A DNA stretch of 64,000 bases from Albirhodobacter sp042466415 (GTDB lineage Bacteria; Pseudomonadota; Alphaproteobacteria; Rhodobacterales; Rhodobacteraceae). Below the pieces are notes generated by a model that did not search any database, had not been told where the DNA came from, and was given only the letters and a program-made list of their open reading frames with translations. The number at the start of each line of letters is the position of its first letter. The stretch's first letter is position 1. The stretch is from the NCBI RefSeq assembly GCF_042466415.1, contig NZ_JAXHCH010000002.1, forward strand, positions 1,984,001 through 2,048,000. Reading direction: 5' to 3'. Of this stretch, positions 7,151 to 20,500 are shown piece by piece. The position numbers were made by a program, and so were the translations under genes.

Positions 7151-7878
7151 GCTTCACCCCCTTCGACCGCAACTTCTGCGACCGGAGCAGCTGCGCCAGC
7201 AGCCGATTTGAGAGCAGCCGGCATCGGGACGTTCTCTGGCAGCGGCTTCTTCACCGCGTCCTTGATCGTGACCCAGCCACCTTTGGAACCCGGAACCGAG
7301 CCCTTGACCAAGATCAAGCCACGCTCAGCGTCAGTTTTCACGACTTGGATGTTCTGCGTGGTCACACGCACAGCACCGAGATGGCCAGCCATCTTCTTGC
7401 CCTTGAAAACCTTGCCCGGATCTTGACACTGACCGGTCGAACCGTGCGAACGGTGCGAAATCGACACACCGTGCGACGCGCGAAGGCCGCCGAAGTTGTG
7501 ACGCTTCATAGCACCTGCAAAGCCTTTACCGATCGAGGTACCGGCGATGTCGACGAACTGACCAGCATTGTAGTGCTCGGCAGAAATCTCAGCGCCAACT
7601 TCGATCAAGTTATCAGCCGAAACGCGGAACTCAGCAACTTTGCGCTTAGGAGCCACGTTCGCTTTTGCGAAGTGACCGCGCATTGCTGCCGTGGTGCGTT
7701 TTGCTTTCGCTTCACCAGCGCCGAGCTGAACAGCCGTGTAGCCGTCTTTCTCGTCGGTGCGCTGAGCGACCACTTGAAGGTTGTCGAGTTGAAGAACGGT
7801 AACAGGAACCTGCTTACCATCTTCGAGGAACAGCCGGGTCATGCCCAGCTTCTTGGCGATTACACCAGAACGCAGCAT
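7147..7878 (-). CDS. rplC: 50S ribosomal protein L3
   Basis: The 243-residue protein starts MLRSGVIAKKLGMTRLFLED and has the L3 signature FAGAMKRHNFGGLRASHGVS near residue 129. The loop around SHRSHGSTGQCQDPGKVFKG reaches the peptidyl transferase centre and contains the glutamine that PrmB methylates in other bacteria. The chosen ATG (7876-7878) follows GAGGGCGTAAC; a longer frame runs 10 codons upstream without family support. The C-terminus is extended and rich in alanine and valine. Confidence 0.97.
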   Translation of the reverse strand: MLRSGVIAKKLGMTRLFLEDGKQVPVTVLQLDNLQVVAQRTDEKDGYTAVQLGAGEAKAKRTTAAMRGHFAKANVAPKRKVAEFRVSADNLIEVGAEISAEHYNAGQFVDIAGTSIGKGFAGAMKRHNFGGLRASHGVSISHRSHGSTGQCQDPGKVFKGKKMAGHLGAVRVTTQNIQVVKTDAERGLILVKGSVPGSKGGWVTIKDAVKKPLPENVPMPAALKSAAGAAAPVAEVAVEGGEA

Positions 7879-7891
7879 TGTTACGCCCTCC

Positions 7892-8200
7892 TCAGACTTT
7901 GATTTCAACGTCGACGCCGGCAGCGAGGTCGAGCTTCATGAGCGCGTCCACGGTTTGCGGTGTCGGGTTGACGATGTCGAGCAGACGCTTGTGCGTCCGG
8001 ATTTCCCACTGATCGCGCGACTTCTTGTCGATGTGCGGACCACGGAGAACCGTGAATTTCTCGATTTTGTTAGGCAGCGGAATCGGACCGCGAACCTCTG
8101 CACCGGTGCGCTTGGCGGTGTTCACGATTTCCTGAGTGCTTGCATCAAGCACACGGTAATCGAACGCCTTGAGCCGGATGCGAATGTTTTGACCAGACAT
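7892..8200 (-). CDS. rpsJ: 30S ribosomal protein S10 (NusE)
   Basis: The 102-residue protein starts MSGQNIRIRLKAFDYRVLDA and includes the signature RGPIPLPNKIEKFTVLRGPH (residues 37-56). S10 is in the 30S head and, as NusE, also binds NusB and NusG in antitermination and transcription-translation coupling. It is the first gene of the S10 transcript here. A promoter candidate lies about 96 bases upstream, and the preceding tuf gene ends in its own terminator. Confidence 0.97.
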   Translation of the reverse strand: MSGQNIRIRLKAFDYRVLDASTQEIVNTAKRTGAEVRGPIPLPNKIEKFTVLRGPHIDKKSRDQWEIRTHKRLLDIVNPTPQTVDALMKLDLAAGVDVEIKV

Positions 8201-8295
8201 ATGTCTTTCCCTTATCGCAGGGCTACGGTTGAGAGGCAGACAGCACCGCATGTGACGCCTGCATCGAACCCCGATCTAGATAGATCAGAGGCGGG

Positions 8296-8323
8296 CATTA
8301 AGCTGCATGACCCCACCTGTCAA
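8296..8323 (-). promoter_or_regulatory. Predicted S10 operon promoter
   Basis: A perfect TTGACA box on the minus strand (complement of 8318-8323) is followed after 16 bases by TTAATG (8296-8301). The inferred start site would give a leader of roughly 90 bases before rpsJ. The element lies downstream of the tuf terminator at 8440-8468, so the str and S10 groups can be transcribed independently. The -10 box is weaker than the -35 box. Confidence 0.55.
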
Positions 8324-8439
8324 GACGATTCCCCAAAGTGATTTGCGCATCTGGGTGAATAAGGCAAATTAAGCGCAGATAGCGCCATACTTCCAACAAT
8401 TATTGGAGTCGCAGCCAAACGTTTGCATCTCCGGATGCA

Positions 8440-8468
8440 AAAAGGGCGCCCGCTTGGGGCGCCCTTTT
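8440..8468 (-). terminator. Intrinsic terminator after tuf copy 1
   Basis: A 12-bp stem (8440-8451 with 8457-8468) with loop GCTTG and a GGGCGCCC core is followed on the minus strand by T residues. An additional hairpin, TTTGCATC/GATGCAAA, lies immediately beyond (8422-8441). The same terminator stem is repeated at 25675-25703 after tuf copy 2, within the duplicated block. Confidence 0.85.
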
Positions 8469-8489
8469 CAACTCTCATCGCTCAAGCGA

Positions 8490-9665
8490 TTATGCGAGGA
8501 TTTTCGAAACAACGCCTGCACCAACGGTGCGGCCGCCTTCGCGGATCGCGAAGCGCAGTTTCTCTTCCATCGCGATCGGCGCGATCAGTTCAACTTCGAA
8601 CTTCAGGTTGTCGCCTGGCATAACCATTTCAGTGCCTTCTGGCAGCTTAACGGTACCGGTGACATCCGTCGTGCGGAAGTAGAACTGCGGGCGGTAGTTC
8701 GCGAAGAACGGCGTGTGACGGCCACCCTCTTCTTTCGTCAGAATGTAAGCTTCTGCTTCAAACTTCGTGTGCGGCTTAACCGAACCCGGCTTGCACAGAA
8801 CCTGACCACGCTCAACGCCTTCACGGTCAATACCGCGAAGCAATGCGCCAACGTTGTCGCCTGCCTCACCACGATCCAACAGCTTGCGGAACATCTCAAC
8901 GCCCGTGCAAGTCGTTTTCTTCGTGTCGCGGATACCGATGATTTCGAGTTCGTCGCCAACGTTAACAGCGCCACGCTCAATACGGCCGGTCACAACAGTG
9001 CCGCGACCCGAGATCGAGAACACGTCTTCGATCGGCATCAAGAACGGCTGGTCGATCGCGCGCTCTGGAGTCGGGATGTACGAATCAACCGCTGCGATCA
9101 GCGCCTTGATCGACTCTTCGCCGATCTCTGGCTGCGTGCCGTTCATAGCGTGCAGTGCCGAACCACGGATGATCGGAATATCGTCACCCGGGTAGTCGTA
9201 CGACGACAGAAGCTCACGGATCTCCATTTCGACGAGCTCGAGAAGCTCTTCGTCGTCAACCTGGTCAACCTTGTTCATGTACACAACCATGTACGGGATA
9301 CCAACCTGACGGCCGAGCAGAATGTGCTCGCGCGTCTGGGGCATCGGGCCGTCAGCGGCGTTCACAACCAAGATCGCGCCGTCCATCTGTGCAGCACCGG
9401 TGATCATGTTCTTAACATAGTCAGCGTGGCCGGGGCAGTCGACGTGCGCGTAGTGGCGCGATTCCGACTCATACTCAACGTGCGCGGTCGAGATCGTGAT
9501 ACCACGAGCTTTCTCTTCCGGTGCGCCGTCAATCTGGTCGTAGGCGCGGAAGTCACCGAAGTACTTCGTGATCGCTGCCGTAAGGGTCGTCTTGCCGTGG
9601 TCAACGTGGCCAATCGTGCCGATGTTGACGTGCGGCTTGTTACGTTCAAACTTTGCCTTTGCCAT
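8490..9665 (-). CDS. tuf: Translation elongation factor Tu, copy 1
   Basis: This is a 391-residue EF-Tu. It has the P-loop GHVDHGKTT (residues 19-27), the switch II motif DCPGHADY, the NKVD guanine-recognition motif, and C-terminal domains ending RTVGAGVVSKILA. EF-Tu delivers aminoacyl-tRNA to the ribosome as a GTP complex. The gene ends the rpsL-rpsG-fusA-tuf series, 67 bases after fusA. It differs from copy 2 at four bases that I could find, one of which changes residue 185 (Ser here, Leu in copy 2). Confidence 0.98.
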   Translation of the reverse strand: MAKAKFERNKPHVNIGTIGHVDHGKTTLTAAITKYFGDFRAYDQIDGAPEEKARGITISTAHVEYESESRHYAHVDCPGHADYVKNMITGAAQMDGAILVVNAADGPMPQTREHILLGRQVGIPYMVVYMNKVDQVDDEELLELVEMEIRELLSSYDYPGDDIPIIRGSALHAMNGTQPEIGEESIKALIAAVDSYIPTPERAIDQPFLMPIEDVFSISGRGTVVTGRIERGAVNVGDELEIIGIRDTKKTTCTGVEMFRKLLDRGEAGDNVGALLRGIDREGVERGQVLCKPGSVKPHTKFEAEAYILTKEEGGRHTPFFANYRPQFYFRTTDVTGTVKLPEGTEMVMPGDNLKFEVELIAPIAMEEKLRFAIREGGRTVGAGVVSKILA

Positions 9666-9732
9666 TGTGGCCTCCTGTAGGTCTTAAAACGTGAAGGAAG
9701 CGCCCGCGGTCATCCCGCGGACGCCCAATGCC

Positions 9733-11850
9733 TTACGCGTATTTCTTCTGGATTTCGTCCGAGATGTTCTGCGGAACAGCATCGTAGTGATCGAAGGTCA
9801 TCGAGAACACGGCACGGCCCGAGGACATCGAGCGCAGCGTGTTGATGTAACCGAACATGTTCGCGAGCGGAACCATCGACGAGATCACGTTCGCGTTGCC
9901 GCGTGTGTCTTGCCCTTGGACCATACCACGACGCGAGGTCAGATCGCCGATGATGCCGCCGGTGTATTCTTCCGGAGTCACAACTTCGACTTTCATGATC
10001 GGTTCGAGCAATTTCGCGCCAGCCTTACGGAGGCCTTCGCGCATCCCTGCCCGTGCTGCGATCTCAAACGCGAGCACCGAGGAGTTGACGTCGTGGAACG
10101 CACCATCGATCAGCGCAACCTTGAAATCGATCACGGGGAAGCCTGCAAGCGGGCCCGAGTCCATAACAGACTTGATGCCTTTTTCGACGCCCGGGATGTA
10201 TTCCTTCGGAACTGCACCACCAACGATTTTCGATTCGAACGAATATCCTTCGCCCGGCTCTGTTGGCATGATGACCATCTTCACGCGCGCAAATTGACCG
10301 GTACCACCGGACTGCTTCTTGTGCGTGTAGTCGATCTCTGCTTCGCGCGAAATGGTTTCGCGGTAAGCAACCTGCGGCGCACCGATGTTCGCCTCAACTT
10401 TAAATTCGCGACGCATACGGTCAACGAGGATGTCGAGGTGAAGTTCGCCCATGCCCTTCATGATCGTCTGACCCGACTCGAGATCGGTTTCGACGCGGAA
10501 CGACGGATCCTCAGCTGCCAGACGAGCCAAAGCGATGCCCATCTTCTCTTGGTCAGCCTTGGTTTTCGGCTCAACTGCGATCTCGATAACCGGAACAGGG
10601 AAGGTCATCGTTTCCAGAACAACACCGTGTGCCGGATCACAGAGCGTGTCACCGGTGGTGGTTTCTTTCAGACCGCCGAGAGCGATGATGTCACCAGCAA
10701 ATGCTTCGGTGATTTCTTCGCGCTCGATAGCGTGCATCATCATCATACGACCAACGCGCTCTTTGCGTTGTTTCGTTGCGTTCAGCATCGCGTCGCCCTT
10801 GGCAAGCTTGCCCGAGTAGATGCGTGTGAAGGTCAACGAACCCACGAATGGATCGTTCATGATTTTGAACGCAAGTGCCGAGAACGGCTGCTCGTCGTCT
10901 GCCGAACGTGCGATGTTCCGAACTTCTTCTTCGTCGCCTGGTGCGAAGCCCATGTAGGCAGGCACATCGAGCGGCGATGGCAGGTAGTCGATAACAGCGT
11001 TGAGCAAAGGCTGAACGCCTTTGTTTTTGAACGCCGAACCGGCCATGACCGGAACGAAAGCAAGCGAGAGAGTGCCCTTACGGATCAACTCACGGAGCTT
11101 TTCTTCCGAAGGCTCGGTGCCTTCGAGGTAGGCTTCCATGGTGTCGTCATCTTGCTCAACAGCGGTTTCGAGCAGGTTGTCGCGCCATTCTTTGGCTTGG
11201 TCGAGAAGGTCAGCACGAACGTCGCGGATTTCCCACGAAGCGCCCAGATCTTCGCCCAAGTAGACCCATTCTTTCATGGTCACGAGGTCGATGATACCTT
11301 CGAGCTGGTCTTCTGCGCCGATCGGAAGTGCGACAGGAACAGCGTTTGCGCCTGTGCGGTCTTTGATCATCTTCACGCAGTTGAAGAAGTCAGCGCCGGT
11401 CTTGTCCATTTTGTTAACGAACACGATGCGCGGAACTTCGTACCGGTCAGCCTGACGCCAAACGGTTTCGGTTTGCGGCTCAACACCGGCGTTACCGTCC
11501 AGAAGAACGACAGCGCCATCGAGAACTGCGAGCGAACGCTCAACTTCGATGGTGAAGTCAACGTGGCCAGGAGTATCGATGATGTTGAAGCGGTGCTTCT
11601 CGGAGACAGGCTCCGTACCAGTGATGGTCTTTTCCCAGAACGTGGTCGTAGCAGCCGACGTAATCGTGATGCCACGCTCTTGTTCTTGTTCCATCCAGTC
11701 CATGGTGGCGGCGCCATCATGGACTTCCCCGATCTTGTGCGACTTACCTGTGTAGTACAGGATCCGCTCGGAGGTCGTGGTTTTGCCAGCGTCAATGTGA
11801 GCGATGATACCGAAGTTGCGGTAGCGCTCGAGAGGATAGTCGCGTGCCAT
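9733..11850 (-). CDS. fusA: Translation elongation factor G
   Basis: The 705-residue protein starts MARDYPLERYRNFGIIAHID. It has the P-loop AHIDAGKTTTSE near residues 17-28, DTPGHVDF in switch II and NKMDKTGADF in the G4 region. Domains II to V follow to the C-terminal FSMTFDHYDAVPQNIS. EF-G drives tRNA-mRNA translocation and, with RRF, ribosome recycling. It follows rpsG by 18 bases in the classical str order. Confidence 0.98.
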   Translation of the reverse strand: MARDYPLERYRNFGIIAHIDAGKTTTSERILYYTGKSHKIGEVHDGAATMDWMEQEQERGITITSAATTTFWEKTITGTEPVSEKHRFNIIDTPGHVDFTIEVERSLAVLDGAVVLLDGNAGVEPQTETVWRQADRYEVPRIVFVNKMDKTGADFFNCVKMIKDRTGANAVPVALPIGAEDQLEGIIDLVTMKEWVYLGEDLGASWEIRDVRADLLDQAKEWRDNLLETAVEQDDDTMEAYLEGTEPSEEKLRELIRKGTLSLAFVPVMAGSAFKNKGVQPLLNAVIDYLPSPLDVPAYMGFAPGDEEEVRNIARSADDEQPFSALAFKIMNDPFVGSLTFTRIYSGKLAKGDAMLNATKQRKERVGRMMMMHAIEREEITEAFAGDIIALGGLKETTTGDTLCDPAHGVVLETMTFPVPVIEIAVEPKTKADQEKMGIALARLAAEDPSFRVETDLESGQTIMKGMGELHLDILVDRMRREFKVEANIGAPQVAYRETISREAEIDYTHKKQSGGTGQFARVKMVIMPTEPGEGYSFESKIVGGAVPKEYIPGVEKGIKSVMDSGPLAGFPVIDFKVALIDGAFHDVNSSVLAFEIAARAGMREGLRKAGAKLLEPIMKVEVVTPEEYTGGIIGDLTSRRGMVQGQDTRGNANVISSMVPLANMFGYINTLRSMSSGRAVFSMTFDHYDAVPQNISDEIQKKYA

Positions 11851-11868
11851 GATGGCGTCCTTCCCTGA

Positions 11869-12339
11869 TTACCAGCGGTAATGGCTGAACGCTTTGTTTG
11901 CGTCTGCCATTTTGTGGGTGTCTTCGCGCTTTTTCACAGCCGAACCGCGCGAGTTGACAGCATCCAGAAGCTCGCCGGCAAGGCGCTCTTCCATCGTGTT
12001 CTCGTTACGGTTTTTCGCAGCGGTGATGAGCCAGCGGATTGCCAGCGCTTCGCGACGGGTCGGGCGAACCTCGACCGGAACTTGGTACGTAGCACCACCG
12101 ACGCGGCGCGAACGCACTTCGACGGAAGGTTTTACGTTTTCGAGAGCTTCGTGGAAGACCTCGATCGGCTCGCGCTTGAGTTTGCCCTCAACACGCTCAA
12201 GCGCGTTGTAGACGATTTTCTCAGCTGCGGATTTCTTACCATCGACCATGAGGTTATTCATGAACTTGGTCAGAATGCGGTCACCATACTTGGCGTCCGG
12301 AAGAACTTCGCGTTTTTCAGCGGCGTGACGACGTGACAT
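11869..12339 (-). CDS. rpsG: 30S ribosomal protein S7
   Basis: The 156-residue protein starts MSRRHAAEKREVLPDAKYGD and contains the S7 signature DRILTKFMNNLMVDGKKSAA (residues 20-39). The beta-hairpin region ATYQVPVEVRPTRREALAIR contacts E-site tRNA. S7 nucleates assembly of the 30S head and is the feedback repressor of the str operon in E. coli. It follows rpsL after 12 bases. Confidence 0.97.
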   Translation of the reverse strand: MSRRHAAEKREVLPDAKYGDRILTKFMNNLMVDGKKSAAEKIVYNALERVEGKLKREPIEVFHEALENVKPSVEVRSRRVGGATYQVPVEVRPTRREALAIRWLITAAKNRNENTMEERLAGELLDAVNSRGSAVKKREDTHKMADANKAFSHYRW

Positions 12340-12351
12340 CTCTGGTTCTCC

Positions 12352-12723
12352 TTATTTCGGACGCTTCGCGCCGTACTTCGAACGACGTTGGCGACGATCT
12401 TTAACACCTTGGGTATCCAGCACACCGCGGAGGATGTGGTAACGGACACCCGGAAGGTCTTTTACGCGGCCGCCACGGATCAGAACCACAGAGTGCTCCT
12501 GAAGGTTGTGCTTTTCGCCCGGGATGTAGGAGATGACCTCGAAGCCATTCGTCAGACGCACCTTGGCGACTTTACGCATAGCGGAGTTCGGTTTCTTTGG
12601 CGTGGTTGTGTACACACGGGTGCATACGCCACGTTTTTGCGGGCAGGACTGAAGGTGTTGCGACTTGGAGCGCTGCACCTTCGGCTGCCGCGGCTTGCGG
12701 ATCAGCTGTTGGATAGTAGGCAT
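12352..12723 (-). CDS. rpsL: 30S ribosomal protein S12
   Basis: The 123-residue protein begins MPTIQQLIRKPRQPKVQRSK and has the signature TTPKKPNSAMRKVAKVRLTN. The residues where streptomycin-resistance changes arise are wild type: Lys43 in TPKKPNS and Lys88-Pro91 in GRVKDLPGVRYH. S12 monitors decoding in the A site. It is the first gene of the str transcript, about 220 bases downstream of a strong promoter. Confidence 0.97.
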   Translation of the reverse strand: MPTIQQLIRKPRQPKVQRSKSQHLQSCPQKRGVCTRVYTTTPKKPNSAMRKVAKVRLTNGFEVISYIPGEKHNLQEHSVVLIRGGRVKDLPGVRYHILRGVLDTQGVKDRRQRRSKYGAKRPK

Positions 12724-12946
12724 TCGGTTCCCCGTTTTGCTCTGTCAATACTCGCAGCCATCGCTGACTGCGCCACTTCTCGACGGCGGTTCACGCGCAT
12801 CGTAAAACGCCAAATCACACGCTCACCCCGCAGGGTGAATGTGTTGAGTTCCAGAGGATCGAGGCTCTCGCCTAAATCGTGTTCACTGAAATTCGGCCAC
12901 CCGTTCGAGCATCGTCAAGACAGACTACGCCCTATGGGTTGCGCGG

Positions 12947-12975
12947 CGTATAGGAGGAGTCGTTGGCCTTGTCAA
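12947..12975 (-). promoter_or_regulatory. Strong predicted str operon promoter (rpsL)
   Basis: A consensus TTGACA box (complement of 12970-12975) is followed after exactly 17 bases by TATACG (complement of 12947-12952) on the minus strand. This is the best-matching promoter I found in the window. It would start transcription near 12940, leaving a leader of about 215 bases ahead of rpsL. That leader contains a small TCACCC/GGGTGA hairpin near 12822-12837. Confidence 0.7.
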
Positions 12976-13170
12976 CACAGCCTAGCCGGATTGGCGCTAT
13001 TGCACCTCTCGCCGGGGCGGGCGCGTCACCCAGTTCAACGGCGTGCCCCCATCCACCCTGGCCGCCACAGCCCCCTCCATACGTCCGCGTGGGGCCCTTT
13101 GCAAAGGGGCCCGCGAGGGGTCGGGTGGTGCACGCGCCGACGTCGCGCAGCAGCGCATCGCGAAGCCGGA
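12976..13170. other. Intergenic stretch between str promoter and rpoC terminator
   Basis: No gene is visible in this GC-rich spacer, and the full non-coding interval is 12,724-13,222. The only structure I see is a GGGCCC/GGGCCC inverted repeat around TTTGCAAA (about 13094-13114) with a one-base offset and no T-run. Open frames across this stretch have biased, low-complexity translations without recognisable motifs. It separates the rpoBC transcript from the str transcript. Confidence 0.5.
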
Positions 13171-13203
13171 TAAAAAAAGGCCCCGCATCGCTGCGGGGCC
13201 TTT
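13171..13203 (-). terminator. Intrinsic terminator after rpoC
   Basis: A perfect 12-bp stem (13176-13187 with 13192-13203, loop TCGC) with a GGCCCCGCA core is followed on the minus strand by seven T (complement of A 13172-13178). It lies 19 bases past the rpoC stop and closes the rplK-to-rpoC transcript. The A- and T-rich flanks make it potentially active in both directions. Confidence 0.9.
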
Positions 13204-13222
13204 CCAATTCATCTGCGTAAAA

Positions 13223-17455
<4,233 letters not shown>

Positions 17456-17508
17456 CTGATATTCCTTGAATACGGGCGAAGGGGGAAAGGAAGTGAAGGC
17501 TTACGCCC

Positions 17509-20500
17509 TCACTCCTCATCCTCCGCATCCAGGAGTTCCATGTTGAGGCCGAGGCCTCGGACCTCTTTGACAAGAACGTTGAACGATTCCGGCACGCCGG
17601 CTTCGAAGTTGTCCTCGCCTTTGACGATCGACTCGTAGACTTTCGTCCGGCCAGCAACGTCATCCGACTTCACGGTGAGCATCTCTTGCAGGGTGTAGGC
17701 GGCGCCGTAAGCTTCAAGCGCCCAGACCTCCATCTCCCCGAGACGCTGACCACCGAACTGCGCCTTACCACCCAGCGGCTGCTGTGTGACGAGCGAGTAC
17801 GGCCCGGTCGAACGAGCGTGCATCTTGTCATCGACCAAGTGGTGCAACTTGAGGAAGTACTTCACACCGACCGTTACCGGACGTGTGAATTGCTCCCCCG
17901 TGCGACCATCGAAGACAACCGATTGGCCCGATTCCGAGAAGCCCGCACGACGCAGCGCGTCATTGACGTCTGCCTCTTTCGCGCCGTCGAAGACAGGCGT
18001 TGCAATCGGCACACCGGTGCGAACCATTTCGGCGCTCTCGATGAAGGTCTCTTCATCAACGTTGCCGAAAGCTTCATCATAAGTCTCGTCGCCATAACCG
18101 TGGCGCATCGCCTCACGCACTGGCGTCAAATCGCCCGAACGGCGGTATTCCTTGAGTGCTTCGTCGATTTGGATGCCCAAACCGCGCGATGCCCAACCCA
18201 TATGGGTTTCAAGGATCTGACCAACGTTCATCCGCGATGGAACACCGAGTGGGTTCAGCACGAGATCGACGGGCGTGCCATCTGCGAGGAACGGCATGTC
18301 CTCAATCGGAACGACCTTCGAAACAACACCTTTGTTGCCGTGACGACCAGCCATCTTATCGCCCGCTTGCAGCTTACGCTTCACCGCGACGAAGACTTTC
18401 ACCATCTTCATGACGCCCGGCGGCAGATCGTCGCCCTGACGGACCTTCTCGACCTTATCCTCAAAGCGATGATCGAGAGCGCGTTTTTGCGCATCGAATT
18501 GCTCGTTGAGCGCTTCGACTTCCTTCGCATCACCCTCGTTTTCGAGAGCCAACTGCCACCACTGACCACGCGAGAGCGTCCCCAGAAGATCGGCGTTGAT
18601 CTCTGAACCCGGCTTCACGCCTTTCGGGCCTTTGACAGCCGTCTTGCCCATGATCAGGGTGCGAAGGCGCGCGTAGATGTTACGCTCCAAGATCGCAAGT
18701 TCGTCGTCGCGGTCGCGTGCGAGACGTTCGACTTCTTCGCGCTCGATTTGAAGCGCGCGTTCGTCTTTATCAACGCCGTGACGGTTGAAGACACGCACCT
18801 CGACGATGGTCCCGAAGGCCCCCGGCGGAAGACGCAGCGAGGTATCGCGCACGTCAGATGCTTTCTCACCGAAGATCGCGCGCAGAAGTTTTTCTTCTGG
18901 CGTCATCGGGCTTTCGCCCTTCGGTGTGATCTTGCCGACAAGGATATCGCCCGGCCCACATTCCGCGCCGATATACACGATGCCAGCCTCGTCGAGGTTG
19001 CGCAGCGCTTCTTCACCGACGTTCGGGATATCGCGAGTGATTTCCTCCGGCCCAAGCTTCGTATCACGCGCAGCAACTTCATATTCGTCGATGTGAATCG
19101 AGGTGAACACGTCGTCGCGGTGAATCCGCTCGGAGATCAGGATGGAGTCTTCGTAGTTGTAACCGTTCCAAGGCATGAACGCGACGACCACGTTACGACC
19201 GATCGCGAGTTCGCCCTGATCCGTCGACGGACCATCTGCGATCACCTGACCGGTGTGAACGCGATCACCCACTTTCACCAACGGACGTTGGTTGATGGTG
19301 GAGGATTGGTTCGAGCGCTTGAACTTGCGCAATCGGTAGATATCCACGCCAGCATCGCCGACACCGAGATCCTCGATCGCGCGGATAACGATACGCGACG
19401 CATCGACCTGGTCGATGATGCCGCCACGTTTCGCCATGATTGCGGCGCCGGAATCGCGCGCCACGACCGCTTCCATACCGGTGCCCACGAAGGGCGCCTC
19501 GGACCGGAGCAGCGGAACCGCCTGACGTTGCATGTTTGAGCCCATGAGAGCGCGGTTAGCATCGTCGTTTTCAAGGAACGGGATCAGCGCCGCAGCGACC
19601 GATACCAACTGTTTTGGCGAAACGTCGATCAGATCAACAACATCGATCGGATTGAGCGAGTACTCACCCGATTGACGCGTCGATACCAGATCATTGACGA
19701 AACGACCGTCTGCATCGAGCTCCGCGTTCGCCTGAGCGACCGTGTGACGCATCTCTTCTGTCGCGGACATGTAGACGACGTCATCCGTCACCTGACCATC
19801 CACGACTTTGCGATACGGTGTTTCGATGAAGCCGTATTTGTTGACGCGCGCGAAGGTCGCCAACGAGTTGATCAGACCAATGTTCTGACCTTCCGGCGTT
19901 TCAATCGGGCACATCCGGCCGTAGTGGGTTGCGTGAACGTCGCGAACTTCGAAGCCGGCACGCTCACGGGTCAAACCGCCAGGCCCAAGTGCGGAGAGAC
20001 GACGCTTGTGCGTGACTTCCGAAAGCGGGTTGGTTTGGTCCATAAACTGGGACAGCTGCGAGGAGCCGAAGAATTCACGTACAGCTGCCGCGGCAGGTTT
20101 CGCGTTGATCAGATCTTGCGGCATGACGGTGTCGATTTCGACCGACGACATGCGCTCTTTGATCGCGCGCTCCATGCGAAGGAGGCCCACGCGGTACTGG
20201 TTTTCCATCAATTCGCCAACGGACCGAACGCGGCGGTTGCCGAGGTGGTCGATGTCGTCGATCTCGCCTTTGCCATCGCGCAGCTCAACCAATGCCTTGA
20301 TGCACGACAAGATATCGTCGTGACGCAATGTGCGTTGGGTGTCTGGCGCGTCGAGCGCGAGACGCATGTTCATTTTCACGCGGCCAACAGCCGAGAGATC
20401 GTAGCGCTCGCTATCGAAGAACAGCGTGTCGAAGAGCTGCGACGCAGCTTCAACGGTCGGCGGCTCACCGGGACGCATAACGCGGTAGATATCCATGAGC

